Positions 56,792 to 64,000 of a stretch of DNA of 64,000 nucleotides are shown here, one piece after another (positions within the stretch are counted from its first letter, which is position 1; the number at the start of each line of letters is the position of its first letter). Under the pieces are notes generated by a model. The model saw only the letters and a program-made list of their open reading frames with translations. It was not told where the DNA came from and searched no databases. Made by a program: the position numbers and the translations under genes. This DNA comes from Chitinophagaceae bacterium (GTDB lineage: Bacteria > Bacteroidota > Bacteroidia > Chitinophagales > Chitinophagaceae). Where the stretch lies: contig JADKIE010000004.1 in assembly GCA_016721385.1 (NCBI GenBank), positions 186,001 to 250,000 of the forward strand, given 5' to 3'.

Positions 56792-56824
56792 AAAAACCTC
56801 TCAATAATTGGGAGGTTTTTTATT
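56792..56824. terminator. Bidirectional terminator
   Basis: Stem AAAACCTC-CAAT / ATTG-GAGGTTTT with symmetric single-base interruptions, flanked by A and T runs, lies between the DUF3276 gene and the convergent small secreted-protein gene. Confidence 0.82.
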
Positions 56825-57143
56825 TAATATCTAAATCTTTTTTAGGTAAGGCATTGGGGATATAAGTAGGCGTATAATTTTCTAAAGCATTTGGTATTTG
56901 GCTTATGGTGGCTGTATGGGCAACTAAGCAAGGCATACCATCAAGGGGCAACAAAATTATACTTGAGGGCTTGGTAAAATTAGGCGTATTGTTAAGTGTA
57001 AGTTTATAAAACTTGGCAAAGCTCGTATCTAACAAAAAGGCATTGGGCTTAGGCTTTAGCCAATTTTTATTATTTTGTATTTGAGCAGAGGTATGATGCA
57101 TTGATGCAAATATCAAACAAAATATAGCAGCTATTTTTTTCAT
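56820..57143 (-). CDS. Small secreted protein of unknown function
   Basis: The 107-residue protein has a clear signal peptide (MKKIAAIFCLIFASMHHTSAQ) and a mature part NWLKPKPNAFLLDTSFAKFYKLTL, then SIILLPLDGMPCLVAHTATISQIPNAL. No family is recognised. It lies 25 bases downstream of pgi on the same strand and may be co-transcribed. Its stop codon overlaps the bidirectional terminator. Confidence 0.65.
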   Translation of the reverse strand: MKKIAAIFCLIFASMHHTSAQIQNNKNWLKPKPNAFLLDTSFAKFYKLTLNNTPNFTKPSSIILLPLDGMPCLVAHTATISQIPNALENYTPTYIPNALPKKDLDIK

Positions 57144-57167
57144 ACAAATGAGTTTGGCTATACTAAT

Positions 57168-58766
57168 TTACTTCTTCATTGCCATATAATTGTTTATTAA
57201 GTTATTTGTAGATGAATCATGGCTTTCTACTGCATTATCCAACGCCAATTCCGGCAAAATTTTATTAGCCAAAACCTTGCCTAATTCAACCCCAAATTGA
57301 TCAAAGCTGTAAATATTCCATATTACACCTTGTACAAAAATTTTATGTTCGTACAGGGCAATAAGTTCGCCTAAAGTAAATGGTGTAATTTGTTTTATTA
57401 AAAACGAATTGGTAGGCCTATTTCCGGTAAATACTCTGTAAGGGTCGCTATTTTCAGTACCATTCATCAATGCTTCTGTTTGTGCAAAAAAATTGCTCAT
57501 TAGTTTTAAATGATGATCCCCAATTGAGTTGTGGCTAATGGCAGGTGCAATAAAATCGGCCGGTATTATTTGTGTTCCCTGATGAATTAATTGGTAAAAA
57601 GCATGTTGGCCATTTGTGCCGGGCTCACCCCAAATAACAGGGCCGGTAGAGTAGGTTACCCTTTGTCCGTTTCTATCCACATATTTGCCGTTACTTTCCA
57701 TATTACCTTGCTGAAAGTAGGCTGCAAAGCGGTGCATGTATTGGTCGTACGGCAAAATAGCCTCGGTTGTTGTGCCAAAAAAGTTGCTGTACCAAATGCC
57801 AATCATTGCCATTAAAACAGGTATGTTTTTATTAAAAGGCTCATTGGCAAAATGATTATCTACATCATGAGCTCCTTTTAGCAATTCTTCAAAATTATTG
57901 TACCCAATAGTTAACGCAATGCTTAAACCTATTGCACTCCAAAGGCTGTAGCGGCCGCCAACCCAATCCCAAAAAGGAAACATATTTTGGGCATCTATAC
58001 CAAATTTTTCCACTTCGGCCTTGTTGGTGCTTAGTGCTACAAAATGTTTGGCAATATTTTTTTCATCTTTTGCCAGTTGCAAAAACCATTGACGTGCAGT
58101 ATGTGCATTGGTCATGGTTTCTTGTGTGGTAAAGGTTTTACTGGCAATTAAAAAGAGAGTTTCTTCCGCATTTACTTTTTTAAGCGTTTCTACAATATGC
58201 GTTCCATCTACATTACTTACAAAATAGGTTTGTATATCTTCAACCCAATAAGGCTTTAGTGCTTCAGTAACCATTACAGGCCCTAAATCGCTGCCGCCGA
58301 TGCCAATATTTACAATATATTTTATTTTTTTACCTGTATAGCCTTTAGCCTCGCCGGCATGAATGCGTTGGCAAAACTGTTCCATTTGTTTTAAAACGGC
58401 TTTTACATCCGGCATTACATCTTTACCATCGGTAAAAACAGGGTTACCGCTAAAATTGCGTAAAGCGGTGTGTAATACGGCTCTGCCTTCGGTTTCGTTT
58501 ATTTTTTCGCCATTGTACATTGCTTTTATGGCATCCTCTAACTTACATTCCTTAGCTAATTGTAAAAGTGTATCAATAGTTTTTTGGGTGATGATATTTT
58601 TTGAATAATCAAAAACAATATCTTTTACGCATAAAGAAAATTTCACAAATCTATCTGCATCGCTTGCAAATAAATCTCTCATTTGCACCGATTGCATTTC
58701 GGTAAAATGCTGTTGCAATAATTGCCATGATATAGTAGATGTGGGGTTAATTTTAGGGAAACTCAC
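57168..58766 (-). CDS. pgi: Glucose-6-phosphate isomerase
   Basis: The intact 532-residue cytosolic enzyme interconverts glucose-6-P and fructose-6-P. Motifs: YIVNIGIGGSDLGPVMVTEAL, SKTFTTQETMTNAHTARQW, WVGGRYSLWSAIGLSIAL, NMESNGK, VIWGEPGTNGQHAFYQLIHQGTQIIPADFI (catalytic Glu/His) and FDQFGVELGKVLA (Lys of the GVELGK loop). Length and motifs agree with the eukaryote-like/long bacterial Pgi group. Confidence 0.97.
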   Translation of the reverse strand: MSFPKINPTSTISWQLLQQHFTEMQSVQMRDLFASDADRFVKFSLCVKDIVFDYSKNIITQKTIDTLLQLAKECKLEDAIKAMYNGEKINETEGRAVLHTALRNFSGNPVFTDGKDVMPDVKAVLKQMEQFCQRIHAGEAKGYTGKKIKYIVNIGIGGSDLGPVMVTEALKPYWVEDIQTYFVSNVDGTHIVETLKKVNAEETLFLIASKTFTTQETMTNAHTARQWFLQLAKDEKNIAKHFVALSTNKAEVEKFGIDAQNMFPFWDWVGGRYSLWSAIGLSIALTIGYNNFEELLKGAHDVDNHFANEPFNKNIPVLMAMIGIWYSNFFGTTTEAILPYDQYMHRFAAYFQQGNMESNGKYVDRNGQRVTYSTGPVIWGEPGTNGQHAFYQLIHQGTQIIPADFIAPAISHNSIGDHHLKLMSNFFAQTEALMNGTENSDPYRVFTGNRPTNSFLIKQITPFTLGELIALYEHKIFVQGVIWNIYSFDQFGVELGKVLANKILPELALDNAVESHDSSTNNLINNYMAMKK

Positions 58767-58922
58767 TGTGTTGATTTTAAGGCGAAGTTAAGTAATAACC
58801 ATAGAGCCACAAAGGCTCCGAAAAATGAAACAATCCTCAATTATTACTTTTTTATTTGCTCAATAGTAATAAACCTTTTTGGCAGCCAAAAAAATTTAAA
58901 AATCAAATACAACAAAGGTAAA

Positions 58923-59216
58923 TTAGCCAAAAAAAAGTACAACATATAGTTTTGTAAGAAAGAAGATTACAAACAACCATGTACTTAATACAATTCCACC
59001 CCAAAAGCGGCCATTATCCGCCTCACAACCAACACCAATAAGTATGTGAGGTGCTGTAGTTGATGTAATTATTAATGGTTTTGAAAAATGATACCCGTTT
59101 TTTGCCATTAGTTTTACCGGAAGTGGTTGATCGTCTATTACAACTGGCTGCTGTTCTTTTAACTCATAAATGTTTTTATCATTAACAACTACATATAGTT
59201 TTAGTACACGTAACAA
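58923..59216 (-). CDS. Small protein with C-terminal membrane segment
   Basis: The ORF reads VLKLYVVVNDKNIYELKEQQPVVIDDQPLPVKLMAKNGYHFSKPLI, a small beta-rich domain. A hydrophobic segment (GGIVLSTWLFVIFFLTKLYVVLFF) ends it. The listed start is TTG; the frame remains open upstream and reads NNPERTAILL right before it, with no in-frame ATG seen, so the true start may have been shifted by a base loss. Family unknown. It is on the same strand as pgi and the aldolase. Confidence 0.5.
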   Translation of the reverse strand: MLRVLKLYVVVNDKNIYELKEQQPVVIDDQPLPVKLMAKNGYHFSKPLIITSTTAPHILIGVGCEADNGRFWGGIVLSTWLFVIFFLTKLYVVLFFG

Positions 59217-59295
59217 AATTGCCGTTCTCTCAGGATTATTATGGTGGGAATACTGGCTATGATTTATTATTAATTAGACCAATCAAAAATACATC

Positions 59296-60313
59296 TTACA
59301 TACTTTCAATGATTTCAACCAATTTTTTTACCATTTCTTTAGTAACATCCAGGTGTGTAACCATACGTACCTGCGTAGCAGAAATAGGCAAGCATAAAAC
59401 ATTGTACAGTTTAAGCTTATCGCAAAACTCTTTTGGGCTATAGCTGTCTTTTACCTCAAAAATTATAATATTGGTTTCAACAGGAGTTATTTTGCCTATA
59501 AAATCTTTTTCCATTAATGCCTTGGCAATTTCTTTTGCGGCTAAATGATCATCTGCCAGGCGGTTAATATTGTTTTGTAAGGCATAAATACCTGCTGCTG
59601 CTAAAAAGCCGGCCTGCCGCATACCACCACCAAATACCTTTCGTATTCTACGGGCTTTTTTAATAAAATCATGTTTACCTAACAAAACGCTACCAACCGG
59701 TGCTCCTAATCCTTTACTAAGGCAAACCGATATACTGTCAAATATCTCACCATACTGTTTTGGTGTTTCGCCTTTAGCTACCAGTGCATTAAAAGCCTTG
59801 CACCATCTAAATGAAATTTTAAATTATTATTTGAGCAAATATTTGCAATTTGTTGTATATCAGTAAATTCATAGCAACTTCCGCCGCCTCTATTTGCTGT
59901 ATTTTCCAAACTTACCAAACTGCTATTTGCTTTGTGTGGGTCGTTTCGGTTATTAATAGATTCTTCAACTTGTTGTGCTGTAATTCGGCCTCTGTTGCCT
60001 TGTAAAAGCCTTACCGAGCAGCCGGAGTTAAACGCAATTCCACCTCCCTCGTATTGATAAATATGGCTAAGTTCATCACATATAACTTCATCACCGGGCT
60101 GAGTATGGCATTTTATGGCTATTTGATTAGTCATGGTGCCGCTGGGACAAAAAACTGCAGCTTCCATTCCAAACATTTCGCTTATTATCGCTTCCAACTT
60201 GTTTACAGTTGGATCTTCACCAAAAACATCATCGCCAACTGCGGCTTTGCTTATAGCTTCCAGCATTGGGGCAGATGGCTGGTAAAGGTATCTGAACGTA
60301 GGTCAATTATCAT
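59296..60313 (-). CDS. ltaE: Low-specificity L-threonine aldolase (two frame breaks)
   Basis: This PLP enzyme cleaves L-threonine or allo-threonine to glycine and acetaldehyde, about 340 codons. ATG at 60311-60313 gives MIIDLRSDTFT; one A is missing in ACCAGCC (repair TKPSAPMLEAISKAAVGDDVFGEDPTVN). The central frame has FCPSGTMTNQIAIKCHTQPGDEVICDELSHIYQYEGGGIA and LHLDGARL-like (KFHLDGARL). After a break near 59778 it continues ISVCLSKGLGAPVGSVLLG (PLP Lys region), RIRKVFGGGMRQAGFLAAAGIYAL and TNIIIFEV. Repair gives a normal-length family member. Confidence 0.9.
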
Positions 60314-60367
60314 ATTTTACAAATTTATACAATACAAGTTGGCTCAAAAACTTTTAGTTTGGGAATG

Positions 60368-60390
60368 TTTTGTAGTATAATTCTACAAAA
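60368..60390. other. Perfect 8-bp inverted repeat upstream of the primary sigma factor gene
   Basis: TTTTGTAG / CTACAAAA around a 7-base AT spacer lies about 190 bases before the sigma-factor start, in the divergent region with the aldolase gene. It could be an operator; no regulator is assigned. Confidence 0.35.
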
Positions 60391-60468
60391 TGGCGTAGTT
60401 ATTATACTTTTTATCCACTTATCCACCCATCTATCCATTTTGGACTATGAAATACAAAAATCTAATTG

Positions 60469-60476
60469 TACCTTTG
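60469..60476 (+). promoter_or_regulatory. Minus-7 element (TAccTTTG) upstream of the primary sigma factor gene
   Basis: TACCTTTG is a perfect match to the minus-7 consensus, 104 bases before the sigma-factor ATG. The nearest TTG is 26 bases upstream of it, longer than usual, so the minus-33 assignment is uncertain. Confidence 0.5.
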
Positions 60477-60580
60477 CAAACTATTTTGGAATAAAATGGT
60501 TGTTTTTTCTCTCTCTTGCAACATTTTCATTACAAATATGGTCTATTAGGAGTTACAATATTGAATTTTAATACATTACG

Positions 60581-61438
60581 ATGAGGCAATTAAAGATAGC
60601 TACCCAGATTACCAACAGAGATTCTCAGGCAGTTGAGAAGTATTTACAGGAAATTTCCAAAATATCAATGATTACTCCCGAAGAGGAAACCGTTTTGGCA
60701 CAAAAAATCAAAATGGGCGATCAAAGAGCTTTGGATAAACTGGTACAAGCCAACTTGCGTTTTGTGGTGTCTGTTGCAAAGCAATACCAGCATCAGGGTC
60801 TTTCTTTAAGTGATTTAATTAACGAAGGAAACCTTGGTTTAATAAAAGCAGCCCAGCGTTTTGATGAAACCAAAGGTTTTAAGTTCATTTCTTATGCCGT
60901 TTGGTGGATTCGTCAGTCTATTTTACAGGCTTTGGCCGAGCAGGGCAGATTGGTACGTTTACCACAAAATAAAATTGGCACATACAATAAAGCCAACAAA
61001 GCTTATATGGCTTTTGAGCAAGAGCATGAAAGAGAGCCTTCTACCGAGGAATTAGCAGAATTATTGGAGATGAGTGAAACCGAAATAAACAATATTTTTC
61101 AAAGTAATACCGGTGATACTTCGGTGGATGCACCTGTGCATGAAGCCGAAGATGTGGCAATGGGTGATTTACTGCAAGGCGGAGCTGATACAGATGAAGA
61201 TGTAATGCATGATTCATTAAGAAATGAGATCCGCCGTGTATTAAAATCGTTAAGCCCAAGAGAAGCCGAAATTGTAAATGCTTATTTTGGTTTAGATGGC
61301 GAAAATGGCACTACCATTGAGCAAATTGGCTACAAATACGATTTAACGAAAGAACGTATTCGCCAAATTAAAGAAAGAGCTATTAAACGCTTGCAAAAAG
61401 CCAGATACAGCGGTGCTTTAAAAGCTTATTTAGGATAA
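60581..61438 (+). CDS. rpoD: Primary sigma factor (short Bacteroidota sigma-A type)
   Basis: The intact 285-residue sigma-70 factor lacks the large non-conserved N-terminus, as is typical for the Bacteroidota housekeeping sigma. Regions: 1.2 (AVEKYLQEISKISMITPEEE), 2.1-2.4 (LVQANLRFVVSVAKQYQHQGLSLSDLINEGNLGLIKAAQRFDETKGFKFISYAVWWIRQSI), 3 (RLVRLPQNKIGTYNKANKAY) and 4 (SLSPREAEIVNAYFGLDGE, TIEQIGYKYDLTKERIRQIKERAI). It recognises the TTG / TAnnTTTG promoters seen throughout this window. A strong terminator follows. Confidence 0.97.
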   Translation: MRQLKIATQITNRDSQAVEKYLQEISKISMITPEEETVLAQKIKMGDQRALDKLVQANLRFVVSVAKQYQHQGLSLSDLINEGNLGLIKAAQRFDETKGFKFISYAVWWIRQSILQALAEQGRLVRLPQNKIGTYNKANKAYMAFEQEHEREPSTEELAELLEMSETEINNIFQSNTGDTSVDAPVHEAEDVAMGDLLQGGADTDEDVMHDSLRNEIRRVLKSLSPREAEIVNAYFGLDGENGTTIEQIGYKYDLTKERIRQIKERAIKRLQKARYSGALKAYLG

Positions 61439-61457
61439 TTTTTATCAACATATTTTA

Positions 61458-61482
61458 AACCCTGCTTTTGCAGGGTTTTTTA
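61458..61482 (+). terminator. Terminator of the primary sigma factor gene
   Basis: Stem AACCCTGC / GCAGGGTT with a TTTT loop and a trailing T run, 20 bases after the stop codon. Confidence 0.92.
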
Positions 61483-61582
61483 TTCTCCAATATTTTACAG
61501 AACATTAAGGGCTTAATTTTTGTTTTATCAATTTAACAAGCATTTTTTGTTAATTACAACATTTTATAAAAGCAAAACAAGT

Positions 61583-61590
61583 TAAATTTG
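61583..61590 (+). promoter_or_regulatory. TAaaTTTG element immediately before the DUF4249 gene
   Basis: TAAATTTG is a match to the minus-7 consensus only 4 bases from the ATG at 61595. If active it would give a leaderless or very short-leader mRNA. No properly spaced TTG is present, so confidence is low. Confidence 0.3.
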
Positions 61591-61594
61591 TGCT

Positions 61595-62385
61595 ATGAAG
61601 AAATGGTTATTTATATGTGTTATTATCGGATTAATTTCCTGTGAAAAAGACATCAATTTTAATTTAAAAAATGCCGATGATGTGTTGGTTGTTGATGCTC
61701 AAATTGAAAACAATCAGGCACCTATAGTAATTTTAAGTAAAAGCTTAGATTATTTTAGCCAGATTAGTCCACAAATATTAGCTAATTCTTTTGTACGAAA
61801 TGCAGTAGTTACTATATCTAACGGAACACTAACACATACTTTAAAAGAATATGCAGTACCATTAAATGGTGGGTATACAGCTTACTATTATTCCAACGAT
61901 CCTGCCAGTTCAATACCAATTTTAGCAAAAAAGCCGGATACATTATGGTTTAAACAAGCACCCCAAAACCCGGATACCAGTAAAAGGGTTTTGATGAGTA
62001 AAACCACTGATCCTCCCGGGTTAGGTAATTATATTCGCTACTTTACCAAAAAAAATAGCGAACCTTTTTACCCGGCCCCAATTCTGTTTTTGATGATGCT
62101 ATTATATACGGTACTACTTACGAAATTCAGGTTGATCCGGGAATTGATAGAAATAATATTATTTCCAGAGATAGCAATTATTTTAAAAGAGGCGATACAG
62201 TTACAGTAAAGCTTTGCAATATTAGCAAATCAACCTACACATTTTGGAGTACATGGGAGTTTGCTCAACAAAGTATAGGCAATCCTTTTAGTCAGCCTAA
62301 TAAAGTGCTGGGTAATATTAGCAATGGAGCGTTAGGGGCATTTTGCGGATATGCAGCCTGGTACAAAACATTAATTGCACAATAG
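61595..62385 (+). CDS. DUF4249-family lipoprotein (frameshifted)
   Basis: This lipoprotein of about 264 codons has the lipobox VIIGLISCEKDINFNL, DVLVVDAQIENNQAPIVILSKSLDYF, FVRNAVVTISNG and GNYIRYFTKKNSEPFYP. The frame then changes near 62071 (one G missing in CCCGGCCCC). The other frame continues GPNSVFDDAIIYGTTYEIQVDPG, GDTVTVKLCNISKSTYTFWSTWEFAQQS, NPFSQPNKVLGNISNGALGAFCGY to TAG 62383-62385. DUF4249 proteins usually sit beside TonB-dependent receptors; none is adjacent here. Their function is unknown. Confidence 0.85.
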
Positions 62386-62391
62386 ATTGCA

Positions 62392-62399
62392 TAAATTTG
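62392..62399 (+). promoter_or_regulatory. TAaaTTTG element upstream of trxB
   Basis: A minus-7 consensus match 20 bases before the trxB ATG; the nearest TTG is only 14 bases further upstream. Half-site call. Confidence 0.35.
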
Positions 62400-62418
62400 C
62401 ATCACAAAAAAAAATAGA

Positions 62419-63219
62419 ATGGAAAAAGTTAATTGCTTAATAATAGGTTCTGGTCCGGCAGGGTACACTGCTGCTATTTATGCCAGCAGGGCAGGGTTAA
62501 ACCCGGTATTGTATCAGGGTATACAGCCCGGCGGCCAGTTAACCATTACTACCGAAGTAGAAAATTATCCCGGTTATCCGGATGGAATACAAGGTCCGGA
62601 AATGATGGTTCATTTTGAAAATCAGGCAAAACGCATGGGAGCTGATATTCGTTATGGCCTTGCAACAAAAGTTGATTTTAGTACACAACCCTTTAAAGTT
62701 CAAATAGATGAAGAAACCTGGATAGAAGCCAATGCTGTTATCATTAGCACAGGTGCAAGTGCAAAATGGCTTGGGCTTGAAAGTGAGCAACGATTAAATG
62801 GTTATGGCGTAAGTGCATGTGCCGTTTGCGATGGATTTTTCTTTAAAGGGAAGGAAGTAGCCATAGTTGGTGCAGGTGATACTGCAGCAGAAGAGGCACT
62901 TTATTTGTCTAAAATATGTAGTGTGGTACACATGATTGTTCGAAAGGGCGAAATGAGAGCCAGTAAAGTGATGCAGGAAAGAGTGTTGGCTACTGCAAAT
63001 ATTAAAGTGTACTGGCACAGTGAAACCGATGAGGTTTTGGGCGATAAAAAAGTAGAAGCGGTACGGATAAAAAACAATCAATCAGGTCAAAAACAAGAAG
63101 TTGCTGTTAGTGCATTTTTTGTAGCTATTGGCCACAAACCCAACAGCGATATTTTTAAAGAGTGGATAGATATGGATGAAGCAGGTTATAATGAGCGAAA
63201 AGGGATTACATTAATTTAA
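62419..63219 (+). CDS. trxB: Thioredoxin reductase, C-terminally truncated
   Basis: This flavoprotein reduces thioredoxin with NADPH. The FAD-binding IIGSGPAGYTAAIYASRAGL, PGGQLTITTEVENYPG, redox centre ACAVCDGFFFKGKEVAIVGAGDTAAEEALYLS (CxxC and the NADPH GxGxxA) and VAIGHKPNSDIF are all present. The protein then ends at EWIDMDEAGYNERKGITLI, 266 residues. Family members are about 310-320 residues and continue with a T-(x)n-GVFA-GD-V FAD motif and a C-terminal helix. No other frame downstream restores it. The break is therefore a deletion or misjoin, not a homopolymer slip. Confidence 0.88.
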   Translation: MEKVNCLIIGSGPAGYTAAIYASRAGLNPVLYQGIQPGGQLTITTEVENYPGYPDGIQGPEMMVHFENQAKRMGADIRYGLATKVDFSTQPFKVQIDEETWIEANAVIISTGASAKWLGLESEQRLNGYGVSACAVCDGFFFKGKEVAIVGAGDTAAEEALYLSKICSVVHMIVRKGEMRASKVMQERVLATANIKVYWHSETDEVLGDKKVEAVRIKNNQSGQKQEVAVSAFFVAIGHKPNSDIFKEWIDMDEAGYNERKGITLI

Positions 63220-63294
63220 ACGTTAGATAACTTTACAGTATTGGGGAAAAATAATTAAGTACTAAAATATTACATTTCGCTTCAATCTTCTGGT

Positions 63295-63330
63295 TCCTTC
63301 TCCTTTGGAGAAGGGTTGGGATGAGGTCAA
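63295..63330. repeat. REP-like palindromic dispersed repeat
   Basis: CCTTCTCC-TTT-GGAGAAGG (63296-63314) followed by GTTGGGATGAGGTC is, from recall, a common palindromic intergenic repeat of Bacteroidota. It lies about 75 bases after the truncated end of trxB. Confidence 0.6.
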
Positions 63331-63411
63331 ATAAACTATTCAGATAAAATTTACAATCAAAAACTCACTTGAACAAAAGGGCAGATAGTCATTAACTTAT
63401 AATTACTCATT

Positions 63412-63765
63412 GTGAATATCCATCTTCATAACCTTAAATTTTTTTCTTTTCATGGCTGTCATGAGGAGGAAAAACTATTGGGTACAGATTTTGAAGTAAA
63501 TGTAGATGTTGAAATTTATCAGCCCGAAAGAATTGATAACATTCATCAAACTGTAAACTATGTTACTGTTTATGAAGTTGTAAAACAGCGGATGGCCATT
63601 GCAACTCCCTTACTGGAAACAATTGCAAGTGATTTAATTAGTCAAATACATATAATATCTCCTTTAATAAAATCCATATTTGTATCCATTAAAAAAATAA
63701 ACCCACCAATAGAAAATTTTGTTGGGAGCGTTGGCGTTAGTTTAAAAAAGGATTTTGCGTTATGA
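63412..63765 (+). CDS. folB: Dihydroneopterin aldolase
   Basis: The 117-residue enzyme makes 6-hydroxymethyl-dihydropterin in folate synthesis. It has IHLHNLKFFSFHGCHEEEKLLGTDFEVNVDVEIY (FHGCHxEE with catalytic Glu), VNYVTVYEVV, PLLETIASDLISQI and IFVSIKKINPPIENFVGSVGVSL. It begins at GTG and overlaps the next gene (ATGA at 63762-63765). Confidence 0.93.
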   Translation: MNIHLHNLKFFSFHGCHEEEKLLGTDFEVNVDVEIYQPERIDNIHQTVNYVTVYEVVKQRMAIATPLLETIASDLISQIHIISPLIKSIFVSIKKINPPIENFVGSVGVSLKKDFAL

Positions 63766-64000
63766 GAATCTTATTATTAATATGGTTATCGATTTTTTCT
63801 ATTTCCGGTGTAAATGCACAGGATATTGCCGGCATTATAAAAGAAGCCCAACGTTTAGAGGCATCGCTAAACGAAAAAGCAGCTTACAATCAGTTTAAAG
63901 AGGTTCTTATTTATCAACCTCATCACAGGCAGGCATTAACAAAATGCAGCGAACTTTGCAGTAGAATAAGTAAAAGAGAAAAGTCTAAAATAGTACGAGA
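63762..64000 (+). CDS. Secreted repeat-like protein, N-terminal part (cut by window edge)
   Basis: ATG 63762 overlaps the folB stop, indicating translational coupling. The product starts with a signal peptide (MRILLLIWLSIFSISGVNAQ) and continues DIAGIIKEAQRLEASLNEKAAYNQFKEVLIYQPHHRQALTKCSELCSRIS. The pattern A-(x)n-Y-(x)n-F-(x)n-P-x-H-x-x-AL is that of a TPR-like repeat. The rest lies outside the window. Confidence 0.75.
   Translation, partial: MRILLLIWLSIFSISGVNAQDIAGIIKEAQRLEASLNEKAAYNQFKEVLIYQPHHRQALTKCSELCSRISKREKSKIVR

Noticed and set aside
58801..58820. GAGCC-ACAAA-GGCTC hairpin after the pgi start
   Set aside because: Only five base pairs with no associated promoter or T run; likely chance.

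Overview
The window is low-GC DNA of a Bacteroidota bacterium, most likely a member of the Chitinophagaceae. The evidence is a SusC/SusD pair with a glycan-degradation locus, a type IX secretion sorting domain, a short primary sigma factor of about 285 residues, promoters with the TAnnTTTG minus-7 element, futalosine-pathway menaquinone synthesis, and many lipoproteins with SCSK/SCKK-like N-termini. No CRISPR array, rRNA operon, transposase or prophage was seen.

Layout. 1-9.9 kb: a dihydroorotase end, a NhaD antiporter, tRNA-Pro, a DUF4846 lipoprotein, an N-terminally truncated sigma-54 activator, a hydrolase, MqnE, an MFS nucleoside-type carrier, a CYTH protein, a Crp-like regulator with a YCII-like protein, an orphan membrane protein and thioredoxin. 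9.9-21.4 kb: dnaE, a NlpC/P60 peptidase, a polysaccharide flippase, a methyltransferase, an M1 peptidase, a peptide-binding lipoprotein and a RES-Xre toxin-antitoxin pair. 21.4-27.8 kb: a large type IX-secreted DUF11 protein, MsrA, a PPC-domain lipoprotein, MutS2, tRNA-Ser, a small GIY-YIG protein and a damaged second tRNA-Ser copy. 28.2-43.2 kb: a polysaccharide utilisation locus (SusC, SusD, two surface lipoproteins, GH16, two GH30, an endonuclease/phosphatase-fold protein, GH97, an SGNH hydrolase), apparently for a beta-glucan, with a LacI-type operator upstream. 43.7-53.6 kb: a nuoA-N operon without nuoE, nuoF and nuoG. 53.7-64 kb: a CBS protein, an ABC exporter, a strongly structured RNA ahead of a PUR/DUF3276 gene, pgi, threonine aldolase, the primary sigma factor, a DUF4249 lipoprotein, a 3'-truncated trxB, folB and the start of a secreted repeat-like protein.

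About twenty-three genes, including housekeeping genes such as dnaE, mutS2 and nuoBILM, are broken by frame changes. Where the ancestral reading can be reconstructed, most lesions are loss of one base from a homopolymer or a base doublet. This is the pattern of residual long-read consensus error, so these genes are annotated here at full span as CDS with the lesions noted. A few lesions do not fit: a Trp-to-stop in GH16, loss of the catalytic acid/base Glu in one GH30, a truncated response regulator, and a truncated trxB beside a palindromic repeat.

The observations most worth following are the tRNA-Ser / GIY-YIG / interrupted tRNA-Ser cassette (27.2-27.7 kb), the two-hairpin RNA at 56.16-56.30 kb, and dispersed repeats that encode or abut the signal peptides of neighbouring secreted proteins.
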